Shown here piece after piece: positions 1-8,700 of a stretch of DNA of 26,223 nt. Both the position numbers and the translations under genes were made by a program. The DNA comes from DASZVN01 sp035547055 (GTDB lineage Bacteria > Pseudomonadota > Alphaproteobacteria > Rhizobiales > Methylopilaceae): positions 1 through 26,223 of the forward strand of contig DASZVN010000153.1 in NCBI GenBank assembly GCA_035547055.1, given 5' to 3'. How positions within the stretch are numbered: position 1 is the first letter of the stretch; the number at the start of each line of letters is the position of its first letter. The notes beneath the pieces were generated by a model. The model saw nothing but the letters and a program-made list of their open reading frames with translations, searched no databases and was not told the origin of the DNA.

Positions 1-525
1 GCAGCGCCGCCGCCGGCCGCCGCCGCAACGCCGCCGGCCGATCGCGCCCTCGCATTCGCGCCCGAGCCTGCGGCGCCGACCAACCCGGCGCTGATCGCGA
101 CCGTCCATGCCGTGCCGGTGTTCGCGCCCGACGCCGCCAAGGTGCCCGCCGCGTCGGCGCCAAGCCCGCTCCCGGCGCCGCGGCCGATGGCGCTGGCCGA
201 GCCGGCTGCGCCGGCCCCTGCCCCGGCCGCCGCCGCACCAGCCCCGGCGGCACCGCAGAGCAACCCCGGCGCCCTCGTCCGCGAGGCGCGCCGCCTGATC
301 GCCAAGGGCCAGCTCGCCGAAGGCCGCGACCTCCTGAAGCGCGCGGCCGCCGCCGGCGACAGCCACGCCGCCACCATCCTCGCCAAGACCTACGATCCGC
401 GCGTGCTCAAGGTCTGGCACGTCAAGGGCGCCGCGGTCGATCCGGCCGAGGCGCGACGCTGGTACGAGAAGGCGCAGGAGCTCGGCTCGCCGGCCGCCAA
501 GGCCGCGCTGGAGGGGGTGCACTAG
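1..525 (+). CDS. Sel1-repeat protein, C-terminal part (5' end outside window)
   Basis: The reading frame is open from the first base of the window to a TAG stop at 523-525, so this is the 3' part of a longer gene. The visible 174 residues start with a long Ala/Pro-rich linker (about residues 1-85, low complexity). A helical segment follows, with text typical of Sel1-like tetratrico repeats: GQLAEGRDLLKRAAAAGD, then VDPAEARRWYEKAQELGSP. Sel1 repeats are helical scaffolds for protein-protein contacts, and a Pro/Ala linker before them is common in envelope or periplasmic proteins. The N-terminus, and therefore any signal peptide or second domain, is not visible. The GTG at 112 is probably internal, not the start. 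The family call is fairly safe; the role is unknown. Confidence 0.6.
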   Translation, partial: AAPPPAAAATPPADRALAFAPEPAAPTNPALIATVHAVPVFAPDAAKVPAASAPSPLPAPRPMALAEPAAPAPAPAAAAPAPAAPQSNPGALVREARRLIAKGQLAEGRDLLKRAAAAGDSHAATILAKTYDPRVLKVWHVKGAAVDPAEARRWYEKAQELGSPAAKAALEGVH

Positions 526-533
526 GGAAGACG

Positions 534-606
534 CGAATAGCGAATAGAACCCCGCCGCCGCTATTCCTCGTTCCTACATTCCTCCCTATTCCCTATTCCC
601 TACTCG
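534..606. repeat. CGAATAG heptamer array in inverted orientation (copy 1)
   Basis: Two CGAATAG units (534-540, 541-547) face CTATTCC or CTACTCG units (561-567, 586-592, 593-599, 600-606) across a short GC-rich spacer. The arms can fold into an imperfect hairpin. The last unit overlaps the end of the MFS gene and supplies its TAG stop codon (600-602 on the plus strand). A related array lies at 25936-26077. Confidence 0.6.
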
Positions 607-2063
607 CGCTCTTCTTCCACCGCCGTCAGCGGCCGCGCGATCTCCTCCAACGACTTGCGCTCGGCCGGGAACGCCCAGATCGCGGCGACCGCCGCGGCGA
701 GGACCATCAGGACCGCGCCGACGAGATAGCCGCCGTAGACGCTCGTCCGCGAGCCGCTCTGGATGAGGTGGCCGAACAGCAGCGGCCCGGCGATGCCGCC
801 GAGCCCGGTGCCGATCGCGTAGAACACCGCAATCGCGAGCGCGCGCATCTCCAGCGGAAAATTCTCCGACACGGTGAGATAAGCCGCGCTCGCCGCCGCC
901 GAGGCGAAGAAGAAGATCACCATCCACGCCGCGGTCTGGCCGACGACGTCGAGCACGCCGGCGGCGAACAGCGCGCCCGACCCGGCGAGGAGCACGCCCG
1001 AGAGCGCGTAGGTCGCGGCGATCATGGTGCGGCGGCCGAGCGTGTCGAACAGCCGGCCGAGCAGCAGCGGGCCGAAGAAATTGCCCGCCGCGAACGGCAG
1101 CAGGTACCAGCCGACATGGGCAGCGGGAATGCCGTAGAAGTCCGTCAGGACAAGAGCATAGGTGAAGAAGATCGCATTGTAGAAGAAGGCCTGCGCGGCC
1201 ATCAGCGCGAGGCCGACCAGCGCCCGGCGGCGATAGGTGACGAACAGCGTGCGGAACACCTCGCCGAGCGGGGTGTGGTCGCGGCTGCGGAGCCGCATGG
1301 CGCGGCCCGCGGGCAGCGGCAGGACATGCCCCGCAGCGGCGACGCGCCGCTCGATGCCGGCGACCACCGCGGCGGCCGCCTCGGCCTCGCCGTGGGTCAT
1401 CAGCCAGCGCGGGCTCTCGGGAAGCCACAGCCGCATGAAGAAGATGACGGCGCCGAGCGCCGCACCGATGAAGAAGCAGAGGCGCCAGCCGAGATCGACC
1501 GCGACGAGACGGGGGTCGAGCAGCACGATCGAGCCGCCTGCCCCGACGGCGGCGCCGACCCAGAAGCTGCCGTTGATGACGAGGTCGGTCCAGCCGCGCA
1601 CCCGCGCCGGCACCAGCTCCTGGATGGTCGAGTTGATCGCGGTGTACTCGCCGCCGATCCCCATGCCGGTGACGAAGCGGAAGAGGATGAAGCTCCAGAC
1701 GCTCCAGGAGGCGGCGGTGGCGAGCGTGGCGGCGAGATAGAGCGCGAGCGTGACGAAGAACAGCTTGCGCCGGCCGAGCCGGTCCGTCAGCCAGCCGAAG
1801 AACAGCGCGCCGAGGACGGCGCCGGCGATATAGGCGCTGCCGGCGAGGCCGATCTCGCTGTCGGAAAGGCCCAGCGTGCCGGGCTCCTTGAGCGTGCCCG
1901 CGACCGCGCCGGCCAGCGTCACCTCGAGCCCGTCGAGCACCCAGGTGATGCCGAGCGCGACCACGACGAGGGTGTGGAATCGTGCCCAGGGCAGCCGGTC
2001 GAGCCGCGCCGGCAGGTCGGTCTCGACGATCGCGTCCCGCGGCGCGATGGCGCTGTCCCTCAA
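600..2063 (-). CDS. MFS transporter, sugar/metabolite:H+ symporter type
   Basis: This is a 487-residue inner-membrane carrier with about 12 hydrophobic segments, the normal size for the major facilitator superfamily. The signature loop between helices 2 and 3 is at residues 90-100 (GWLTDRLGRRK). It recurs in degenerate form in the second half as GRLFDTLGRRT. PESPRW at 215-220, after helix 6, is typical of the sugar-porter and metabolite:H+ symporter branches. The conserved GMGIGGEYTAINSTI lies at 133-147, and acidic residues in WVLDGLE (helix 1) could serve proton coupling. The start is TTG at 2063, chosen because GGAGG sits 10 bases upstream and no in-frame ATG fits. It is the last gene of a minus-strand unit behind the DUF302 gene (56-base gap). 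The substrate cannot be read from sequence. Confidence 0.88.
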   Translation of the reverse strand: MRDSAIAPRDAIVETDLPARLDRLPWARFHTLVVVALGITWVLDGLEVTLAGAVAGTLKEPGTLGLSDSEIGLAGSAYIAGAVLGALFFGWLTDRLGRRKLFFVTLALYLAATLATAASWSVWSFILFRFVTGMGIGGEYTAINSTIQELVPARVRGWTDLVINGSFWVGAAVGAGGSIVLLDPRLVAVDLGWRLCFFIGAALGAVIFFMRLWLPESPRWLMTHGEAEAAAAVVAGIERRVAAAGHVLPLPAGRAMRLRSRDHTPLGEVFRTLFVTYRRRALVGLALMAAQAFFYNAIFFTYALVLTDFYGIPAAHVGWYLLPFAAGNFFGPLLLGRLFDTLGRRTMIAATYALSGVLLAGSGALFAAGVLDVVGQTAAWMVIFFFASAAASAAYLTVSENFPLEMRALAIAVFYAIGTGLGGIAGPLLFGHLIQSGSRTSVYGGYLVGAVLMVLAAAVAAIWAFPAERKSLEEIARPLTAVEEERE

Positions 2064-2119
2064 GGCGTCGGTCCCTCCATCCTGCGACGGACATAGGGCG
2101 ATGCGGCGCCGCGGCGATA

Positions 2120-2521
2120 TCAGGTCGCCGTCGCCGCCTTCGCGACCATGTCGAGCCCGGCCGCGATCGCCTCGACGGCGGCGGCGCTCGCGGCGCCGAG
2201 GCCATGCCGGGCGGCGAGCCAGGCCGGCCTCTCATAGGTCAGCCACACCGCCCCGTCGGCGTCCTCCCAGGCCAGGGCGCGGATCGGCAGGTCGAGGCCG
2301 GCGGTCTGGCTGTCCTGCATCAGGGGCGTGCCGCCGCGGGGATGGCCGAAGATCACGAGCTCGGTCGGGCGGAGCGCCAGGCCGGCCCGCGCTGCGCCGT
2401 CGCCGTGGTCGATGCGGGCGAACACGATGAGGCCGTGCGCCGAGACGGTCGCGACGATGCGATCGACGGTCTCCCGCACCGAGACTGCGCTGCGGACGGT
2501 GACGAGCCCGTTGTCGTCCAT
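2120..2521 (-). CDS. DUF302 family protein
   Basis: This is a small soluble protein of 133 residues with no signal peptide or membrane helix. The central text (IVFARIDHGDGAARAGL, then ELVIFGHPRGGTPLMQ, then LPIRALAWEDADG) is the characteristic DUF302 pattern. DUF302 is a compact alpha/beta domain of unknown biochemical function found across proteobacteria. ATG 2521 is preceded by the strong ribosome site GGAGGAGGGC. Only 14 bases separate it from the upstream CoA-binding gene, and the MFS gene follows after 56 bases, so the three are probably co-transcribed. The family call is confident; the function is unknown. Confidence 0.82.
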   Translation of the reverse strand: MDDNGLVTVRSAVSVRETVDRIVATVSAHGLIVFARIDHGDGAARAGLALRPTELVIFGHPRGGTPLMQDSQTAGLDLPIRALAWEDADGAVWLTYERPAWLAARHGLGAASAAAVEAIAAGLDMVAKAATAT

Positions 2522-2535
2522 GCCCTCCTCCGGCC

Positions 2536-2976
2536 TCAGACGCGACGCGAGAGCCCGAGCCGCGCGATCTCGATCTTGGGACAGCGGTTCATCACCACCC
2601 GGACGCCCGCGGCCTCGGCCCTCGCGGCAGCCGCGTCGTTGCGGACGCCGAGCTGCATCCAGATCGCCTTGGGCAGCGGGCTGAGCCGCAGCGCCTCGTC
2701 GACGACGGCAGCCGCAGCGTCGGAATTGCGGAACACATCGACCATGTCGACCGGCTCGGGCACGTCGGCCAGGGTGGCATAGACGCGATGGCCGTGGATC
2801 TCCCCGCCGGCATTACCGGGATTGATCGGAAAGATGCGGTAGCCCTGGCGGCCGAGGAAGCCGAGCACCTCGTTCGACGGCCGCTCCGGATTCGGGCTCG
2901 CCCCGACGACGGCGATGGCGCGGACCGATTGCAGGATGCCGCGGAGATAGGAATCGTCGTAGCGGTCGTGATCCAT
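2536..2976 (-). CDS. CoA-binding protein, YccU type
   Basis: This is a 146-residue single Rossmann-fold protein, the same fold as the CoA-binding domain of succinyl-CoA synthetase. Diagnostic segments are AIAVVGASPNPERPSNEVLG near the N-terminus, then YRIFPINPGNAGGEIHG, then PEPVDMVDVFRNSDAA and AIWMQLGVRNDAAA. The C-terminal VVMNRCPKIE is also typical. Stand-alone members such as E. coli YccU bind CoA or a related nucleotide but have no established reaction. ATG 2976 is chosen over the longer frame to 3027 because the protein family begins there and a purine-rich GGAGGTGGAG precedes it. It is the first gene of the unit running into DUF302 and the MFS transporter. Confidence 0.85.
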   Translation of the reverse strand: MDHDRYDDSYLRGILQSVRAIAVVGASPNPERPSNEVLGFLGRQGYRIFPINPGNAGGEIHGHRVYATLADVPEPVDMVDVFRNSDAAAAVVDEALRLSPLPKAIWMQLGVRNDAAAARAEAAGVRVVMNRCPKIEIARLGLSRRV

Positions 2977-3022
2977 TCTCGTTCTCCACCTCCGTCTGGC
3001 GCAGCGGGGGCCGGTCCCTGCC

Positions 3023-3113
3023 GTCATCCCGGCCGAAGCGAAGCGGAGAGCCGGGATCCAGAACCGGGGCGCGGTGCTCGAACCCGGATCCCGCTTCGCG
3101 CATCCGGGATGAC
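3023..3113. repeat. Palindromic intergenic repeat, GTCATCCCGG family (copy 1)
   Basis: This 91-base element begins GTCATCCCGG and ends CCGGGATGAC, with purine-rich internal arms that also pair. An element of almost the same length and the same ends lies at 11586-11675. It begins 15 bases after the stop of the exported-protein gene at 3128, so on that strand it could act as a transcript-end hairpin. This is a repeat class typical of alphaproteobacterial intergenic DNA. Confidence 0.75.
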
Positions 3114-3127
3114 AAGATCCGCCGCGC

Positions 3128-3796
3128 TCAATCGCCGGAATCCGTGTCGAGGGCGCGGATGCGCGACAGGAACGGCTTCACCACCGCGACGTTGCCGGGC
3201 AGCGGCACGAACTCGGTCAGCGCGGCGAACTGGTTCTCGATCTCCTCGCGCTGCGCCGCCTTCTCGTCGGCGTTCATCGACTTGTCGGCTTCGAGCTCGG
3301 CCAGCGCCTGCTTCTTCTGTGTGTCGAGGTCGTTCGGCGGGCTGTCGGCGGCATCGGCCGCGATCGACACCGAATGGGCGACGTTGGCCCACTCGACATA
3401 GGAGGAGAAGCCGTGCTTGGCGAGGAGCTTGTCGATCGCGGCAGCGTCCTCGGGATCGGACAGGTGGTCGGCGAGAAGATACTCCGGCCCCTCCTCCTCC
3501 TCGTCGCTGCCCGACGCGGCGGCCGGGTGGCGCTGGTCGAGCTGGTCGGACAGCGCCTCGAGCTCCGGGTAGCTCTGGATGAAGCGCTCGACGAGGTCGG
3601 GCGTCAGCAGCACCTGGACCGGCTGCAGGTTGGCCGCTGCGGGCATGGCGACGCCGCCCTTCGCCGGGGCGGCAGCGGCGGGCGGCGCCTTGACGTCGGC
3701 GCCGCCGGCCCCGGGCGCCGGGGCGGCCGCCGCGGCAGCGGCGAACGCGAGGACGCCCACGAACGGCAGAATCTGGCGAAGGACGGCGGCAGACAT
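3128..3796 (-). CDS. Exported protein of unknown function
   Basis: This 222-residue protein has a clear Sec-type signal peptide. After MSAAVLRQ comes a hydrophobic core, then an Ala-rich stretch, with likely cleavage around residues 24-27. An Ala/Pro-rich linker follows to about residue 60. The mature part is helical and charged: LTPDLVERFIQSYPELEALS, an acidic run SDEEEEGPEYL, an IDKLLAKHGFSSYVEWANV segment, and a Lys/Glu-rich helix (KKQALAELEADKSMNADEKA). It ends with LPGNVAVVKPFLSRIRAL. I do not recognise the family. It looks like a periplasmic helical protein. ATG 3796 is chosen because it puts the signal peptide at the N-terminus; the longer frame to 3886 would bury it. It is divergent from rplM and seems monocistronic. 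Confidence 0.75.
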   Translation of the reverse strand: MSAAVLRQILPFVGVLAFAAAAAAAPAPGAGGADVKAPPAAAAPAKGGVAMPAAANLQPVQVLLTPDLVERFIQSYPELEALSDQLDQRHPAAASGSDEEEEGPEYLLADHLSDPEDAAAIDKLLAKHGFSSYVEWANVAHSVSIAADAADSPPNDLDTQKKQALAELEADKSMNADEKAAQREEIENQFAALTEFVPLPGNVAVVKPFLSRIRALDTDSGD

Positions 3797-3964
3797 GGCG
3801 AGCCCCCGCGGCGCGGCGGTTTGAATCGGTTCGGCGGCCACTCTACCCGGTCCGGCGCACGAGCGGGAGCGCGCAGCCTGTCCCACCTCCGCACCATCTT
3901 ATGGTATTATCATACCGCTTCAGGAATGGCCTGATTTTCTTGGCGTTCCGAACCCGTCCTGCGG

Positions 3965-3993
3965 TTGACGCCTGCCGGCGGGTCCTGTACATG
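3965..3993 (+). promoter_or_regulatory. Probable sigma70 promoter of rplM-rpsI
   Basis: TTGACG (3965-3970) and TACATG (3988-3993) are separated by exactly 17 bases. This predicts a transcript start near 4000 and a leader of about 45 bases before rplM. It is the best promoter match in the rplM upstream region. Confidence 0.6.
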
Positions 3994-4003
3994 CGCGCCG
4001 CGT

Positions 4004-4021
4004 GTCCCCCTCGGAGGGGAC
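4004..4021 (+). promoter_or_regulatory. Short hairpin at the 5' end of the rplM leader
   Basis: GTCCCC and GGGGAC form a 6-base-pair stem around a 6-base loop, almost at the predicted transcript start. Leaders of rplM operons in other bacteria carry autoregulatory structures bound by L13. Whether this hairpin does so is unknown, and it is too small to assign to a known leader family. Confidence 0.35.
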
Positions 4022-4044
4022 GCTCCCGTTCCAGGAACCCCGTC

Positions 4045-4509
4045 ATGAAGACCTATTCGGCCAAGCCCGCCGAGGTCGAGAAGAAATGGGTGGTGATCGA
4101 CGCCGACGGCCTCGTCGTCGGCCGGCTGGCGTCGCTCGTGGCCATGCGCCTTCGCGGCAAGCACAAGCCGACCTTCACCCCCCATGTCGACTGCGGCGAC
4201 AACGTCATCGTCATCAACGCCGAGAAGGTCGTGCTGACCGGGCGCAAGCGCGACGACAAGACCTATTACTGGCACACCGGCTATCCGGGCGGCATCAAGG
4301 AGCGCAAGGCGGCGCAGATCCTCGACGGCCGCTTTCCCGGCCGGGTGGTCGAGAAGGCGGTGGAGCGCATGCTGCCGCGCGGCCCGCTCGGCCGCCGCCA
4401 GCTCTCCAACCTCCGCGTCTACGCCGGCGCCGAGCATCCCCACGCGGCGCAGCAGCCCGAGGCGCTCGACGTCGCCGCCCTGAACCGCAAGAACGCCCGG
4501 AGCGCCTGA
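4045..4509 (+). CDS. rplM: 50S ribosomal protein L13
   Basis: The protein has 154 residues, within the usual range. It shows the full L13 pattern: KKWVVIDADGLVVGRLASLV near the N-terminus, then LRGKHKPTFTPHVDCGDNVI, then VVLTGRKRDDKTYYWHTGYP. The conserved VVEKAVERMLPRGPLGRRQL and LRVYAGAEHPHAAQQPE follow. L13 is an early-assembling protein of the large subunit that binds 23S rRNA. AGGAA lies 8 bases before the ATG. A promoter is visible at 3965-3993. rpsI follows after 2 bases, the near-universal bacterial rplM-rpsI arrangement. Confidence 0.98.
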   Translation: MKTYSAKPAEVEKKWVVIDADGLVVGRLASLVAMRLRGKHKPTFTPHVDCGDNVIVINAEKVVLTGRKRDDKTYYWHTGYPGGIKERKAAQILDGRFPGRVVEKAVERMLPRGPLGRRQLSNLRVYAGAEHPHAAQQPEALDVAALNRKNARSA

Positions 4510-4511
4510 CC

Positions 4512-5000
4512 ATGGCCGACAACATCCAGTCGCTCGAGGAGCTCGGCGAGGCGATGGGGCAGGCCCCATCCTCCGCGCCCGAGGCCCGGGTCTACGAGCA
4601 GAAGATCGACGCCCAGGGCCGCGCCTACGCCACCGGCAAGCGCAAGGACGCGGTCGCCCGCGTCTGGCTGAAGCCCGGCCCCGGCCGCATCACCGTGAAC
4701 GACCGCCCGGTCGAGGTCTATTTCGCCCGCCCGGTGCTGCGCATGATCCTGCAGCAGCCGCTCTCGGTCGCGAACCGCCAGGGCCAGTACGACATCCGCG
4801 TCACCGTCACCGGCGGCGGCCTGTCGGGCCAGGCCGGCGCGGTGCGCCACGGCCTCGCCAAGGCGCTGACCCACTACGAGCCGGAGCTCCGCGCCGCGCT
4901 CAAGAAGGAAGGCTTCCTGACCCGCGACAGCCGCGTGGTCGAGCGCAAGAAATACGGCCGCCGCAAGGCCCGCCGCAGCTTCCAGTTCTCGAAGCGCTGA
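4512..5000 (+). CDS. rpsI: 30S ribosomal protein S9
   Basis: The protein has 162 residues. The S9 core starts near residue 38 (AYATGKRKDAVARVWLKPG) and contains ITVNDRPVEVYFARPVLRMI and VTGGGLSGQAGAVRHGLAKAL. It ends with the hallmark basic tail RRKARRSFQFSKR, whose last residues reach the P-site tRNA in the ribosome. The roughly 35-residue acidic N-terminal extension is typical of alphaproteobacterial S9. It is co-transcribed with rplM (2-base gap, so probably translationally coupled) and is the last gene before a long non-coding region. Confidence 0.98.
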   Translation: MADNIQSLEELGEAMGQAPSSAPEARVYEQKIDAQGRAYATGKRKDAVARVWLKPGPGRITVNDRPVEVYFARPVLRMILQQPLSVANRQGQYDIRVTVTGGGLSGQAGAVRHGLAKALTHYEPELRAALKKEGFLTRDSRVVERKKYGRRKARRSFQFSKR

Positions 5001-5060
5001 GGCCCAGCAGGTCCTCCCCGACGCGAACTCGCGTGTTCGCAGTTCGCCATCAGGAATCGC

Positions 5061-5080
5061 AGGTCGAGCAGGCTCGACCT
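5061..5080 (+). terminator. Hairpin downstream of rpsI, possible transcript end
   Basis: AGGTCGAGC and GCTCGACCT form a perfect 9-base-pair stem over a 2-base centre, 60 bases after the rpsI stop. No T-run follows, so it may be a Rho-type 3' end, an RNase-resistant stem or a protein-binding palindrome. Confidence 0.35.
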
Positions 5081-5298
5081 GGGTGCGGAGAGATGGCGAG
5101 CTTCGCGAGCCCGAGGGGCTTTCCGTACCTCCGGCGCCGCATGCCCCTCCCATCATACTCCCGCTTCTCCGCTGCGCCGGGAAGGAACCAGCCGCTGTCG
5201 GTCGCGAGCGGCCATGCCGTCGGCAGAGAGCTTTCAGCGCACTGCAATTTCTACGGAAATTCACCGCTTTCTCGCTTTTTGCTTGGCATGGCCGGCAA

Positions 5299-5355
5299 CG
5301 GTTTGTTAGCCTTCAAACCGTCCGGCGGGCGCATGCCGCGCCGGACGGCAAACCG
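5299..5355 (+). promoter_or_regulatory. Mutually exclusive hairpins upstream of the RTX gene
   Basis: CGGTTTG (5299-5305) can pair with CAAACCG at 5314-5320 or with an identical CAAACCG at 5349-5355. Between these, CCGTCCGGCG (5318-5327) pairs perfectly with CGCCGGACGG (5339-5348). The first small stem and the 10-base-pair stem share three bases, so both cannot form fully. This is the architecture of an RNA switch or attenuator, but no known riboswitch consensus is satisfied. Confidence 0.35.
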
Positions 5356-5768
5356 GGCCGGAAGATCGGCATCGTCCGAGGGGTGATGATGCGTGCGCCG
5401 GCTCGGCCAAGTCGGGGCCGGCAGCGTGGCGATGTGCTTCGTCGGTGGTCCGGCCGGTTGGGCCGGCGTCGCTTTCCGCAAGCCATTCCGCGCCCGTTTG
5501 AGCGGCCATGCGCCAGCCGCTTCTCAAGCAAGCATACCACAGTGCGACACACCGCCGGCGGCGCGGCGCGCCCCGGGAGGACGCGCGCGGGCTGGGCGCA
5601 GAGGAGAGGAAAGATGGCGAGTTTCACACGCGCCGCCGGTTCGAGCGATTGGGCAGGAATGATCGGCGCGGATGCCGTGCCAAGGACGGCGTCTTCGCCT
5701 TTTCGTCGGCAGAAGCGCGCAGCCTGCACACTTGAGTTCGCCCGTCGCACGCTGGAGCATTGAACACC

Positions 5769-8700
5769 ATGGCCCACTATTATTTCTCTGGAACGACCGG
5801 CGACGACTGGACGGCGACGACCGTCGAGACCCCCGCAGGCGAGAACGATCAGACGATCGTCAATACCAACTGGGGCAGCGGGCCGGGCGATGCGGCTTCT
5901 CGAGCCGTGCCGACATCCGCCGACGACGTCGAGCTCCAGACGGGAGGCCCGATCGCCAGCGTCGTGATCGGCGCGCCGGAATACGCGCATACCGACCAGG
6001 CCGTGGACGTTAATTCACTCACGATCGATTCCGGCATGGTGCTGGCAGACAACACCAGCGCCGTCCGGATTCGCTCGGCCCTTACCAACGAAGGCGGCTT
6101 CTCGATCAATTCGGGCGAGCTCAATTTCGGCCAGGCGGTCGTCGAGAACGGGCAGGTTGTCGGCGGCACCATTCAGAACGACGCCGTCATGTCGCTTGCC
6201 GCCGGTGCCTATCTCGGCATCACCGGCAACGTAACGCTGCAGGGCACCGGCACGGTCACGATGGCCGGCGGCGGCAACAACGGCTTTGGCGCCTACATCA
6301 CCGGCGCCCCCGATGCGGACCCTGACAACCCGAATATCGGCGTCCTGACGAATGACAGCACGATCGAAGGCGGCGGCCAGATCGCCGCGCAAGGCAACTT
6401 TCAATATGACCCGGCCAATACGCTGGTCGTGAACAATTACGGCCTCATCGACGCGACCGACACTACCTATGGCCTCACCGTTCATCTCAACAACGGCCCC
6501 GGCGGCGGCCTGACCAATGGCGGCCTGGTCGAAGCCACCGGCGGCGCCACGCTCAATGTCATCGGCACTCTGATCACGCAGACCATGAACGGCCAGCTCG
6601 GCGCCTATGGCGCCGGCTCGCTGGTCACGCTGAACGGCGTCGACATCGTCGGCGGCTCGATCACCGGCTCCGACGGCGGAATCGTCGAAGCGGCCGTTCC
6701 TCCCGGGATCGGGTCCTATGGCGCCAACATGCTGGACGGCAGCGCCGATCATCCCGTCACCATCCAAGCGGGCGGGACCTTTCAGGTCGGGAACGGCGAA
6801 GGCGGCGGGGTCACGGTCAAAGGCAGTCTGGTCAACCACGGCACCTTCGAACTGTTCTCCGGCGGCCATAACGCGGAGTTGGCGATCGACGCGGCTGGTG
6901 CCACGTTTTCGGGCGGCGGCAAGGTCATACTGGTCGACAACGGCGACTACCCCAGCCAGATCGCCGGGTTCAGCACGACCACCGCGACCACGCTCCACAA
7001 TGTCGACAACGTTTTCTCGGGCGCGGGCCTGATCGGCACCGGCGGCGATTCGAGCGCGCCGTCGTCAAACCTGCTCGATTTCGACAACGAGGCCGGCGGC
7101 ATCGTCGACGCCGACCAGAGCTACGGCGCGCTGACGCTGAACACACCGATCACCAATGCCGGGCTGATCGAGGACACCGGCGCGGCGGGGCTGGTGCTGT
7201 CGGGCAATGTGATCGAGCAATCGGGCGGGGGGACCATCAAGGCCGACGGCAGCAACGCCATCGTCTATCTGCAAGGCACCACGATCGAAGGCGGCACCCT
7301 CGCGAGCGCGAACGGCGGCGGCTTCGCCTTCTCGGCGCCGAACAGCAGCTTCTTCACGAGCACGCTCGACGGCAGCACCGCGGCAGGCGCCGTCACGACC
7401 AGCGCCGACATCGACGACACCGAAACGCTCGCGCTGAAGGGCGCCATCCACAATTCGGGGACCATCACCGTCGAAGGCGGGTCCGTCGTCCAGATCGCCG
7501 ACCCGGACGTGACGCTCGACGGTGGCGGACAGATCGTGCTGACGCGCGCCTACTACACCTCAGGACTCAACGGTTTCGATGCAAGCACCACCGCAACGCT
7601 GCATAACGTCGACAATACGATTAGCGGTGCCGGCGCTTCGATCGGCGGGGACTACGGCAACGGCGGACACGGGCTCAGCCTGACCATCGACAACCAGACC
7701 AAGGGCGTCATCGACGCCGACGGCACCGCGACCGACGGCTCCGAGGCATTGGACATCGAGGCGGCGGTGACCAACGCCGGGCTGATCGAGGACACCGGCG
7801 CGGCGGGGCTGGTGCTGTCGGGCAATGTGATCGAGCAATCGGGCGGAGGAACCATCAAGGCCGACGGCAGCGGCGCCATCGTCTATCTGCAAGGCACCAC
7901 GATCGAAGGCGGCACCCTCGCGAGCGCGAACGGCGGCAGCTTCGCCTTCTCGGTGCCGAACAGCAGCTTCTTCACCAGCACGCTCGACGGCAGCACCGCG
8001 GCAGGTGCCGTCACGATCAGCGCCGAGATCGACGTCACCGCCGGCCTCGCCCTCAAAGGCACGATCCACAATACCGGCACGATCATCCATGGAATGCAGA
8101 TTGCCGACCAGGACGTGACGCTCGACGGCGGCGGGAAGGTCTTGTTGCAGCAGGCGAGCTATTATTATTACGACGGGATCGACGGCTACGATCCGAACAT
8201 CGTGGCGACGCTGCACAATCTCGATAACACGATTTCGGGTGCCGGCGAGATCGGTGTGGCTTCCGGCAACGACAACCTTCTCGACATCGACAACCAGGCC
8301 CACGGGGTCATCGAAGCGACCGGCGACGCGACCGACGGCTCCGACTATCTGCAGATCGACGTCCAGGCGCTGCACAATGCCGGCCTGATCGAGGACACCG
8401 GGGCGGCGGGGATGACGATCGCCGCTGCGACTTTGGGCCAGGCTGCCGGCGGCATCATCGAGGTTCGGGGCGCCGGCCGGCACATCTCGATCTCCGGCGC
8501 GACCGGCGCGTTCGGCAACGCCGGGCTCCTGGAGGCCAAAGGCGGTACGTTGACCATCGATGACGCGGTGACGGGCAGCGGGCGCGTCGTGATCGCGGGC
8601 GGCGGGACGGTCGCGTTCGGCGCCGCCGTGGGCCGCGGCCAGGCGGTTTCGTTCCAGGGCCTTGGCGGCACGCTTCAGCTCGATGACGCCGCCGCCTTTC

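Larger units (their letters stand above)
5001..5768 (+). other. 768-base intergenic region with several hairpins; no gene recognised
   Basis: Every open frame here has the Arg/Pro/Ala-rich composition of a chance frame in GC-rich DNA, and none shows a domain. Structures seen are: alternative small hairpins at 5021-5040; a perfect 9-base-pair stem at 5061-5080; competing hairpins at 5299-5355; and two imperfect copies of GATGGCGAG(C/T)TTC (around 5093-5106 and 5613-5625). An AT-richer patch at about 5245-5315 could hold a promoter for the RTX gene, but I see only weak hexamers (TTGCTT, 17 bases, TTTGTT). The length suggests a long 5' leader, a small RNA or decayed sequence. Confidence 0.5.

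Noticed and set aside
768..2096. Long plus-strand frame opposite the MFS transporter
   Set aside because: It is a low-complexity Arg/Glu/Gly frame, a shadow of a clear 12-helix transporter on the minus strand.
3903..3916. AT-rich palindrome GGTAT-TATC-ATACC as promoter or operator of the exported-protein gene
   Set aside because: A -10-like TATGAT can be read on the minus strand, but no -35 element lies at 16-18 bases. It is too short to call an operator.
5299..5420. Possible cyclic di-GMP-I (GEMM) riboswitch, suggested by GGCAAACC near 5347
   Set aside because: The second obligatory half (ACGCAAAGCC-like text and the tetraloop-receptor stem) is absent downstream. Only one short motif matches.
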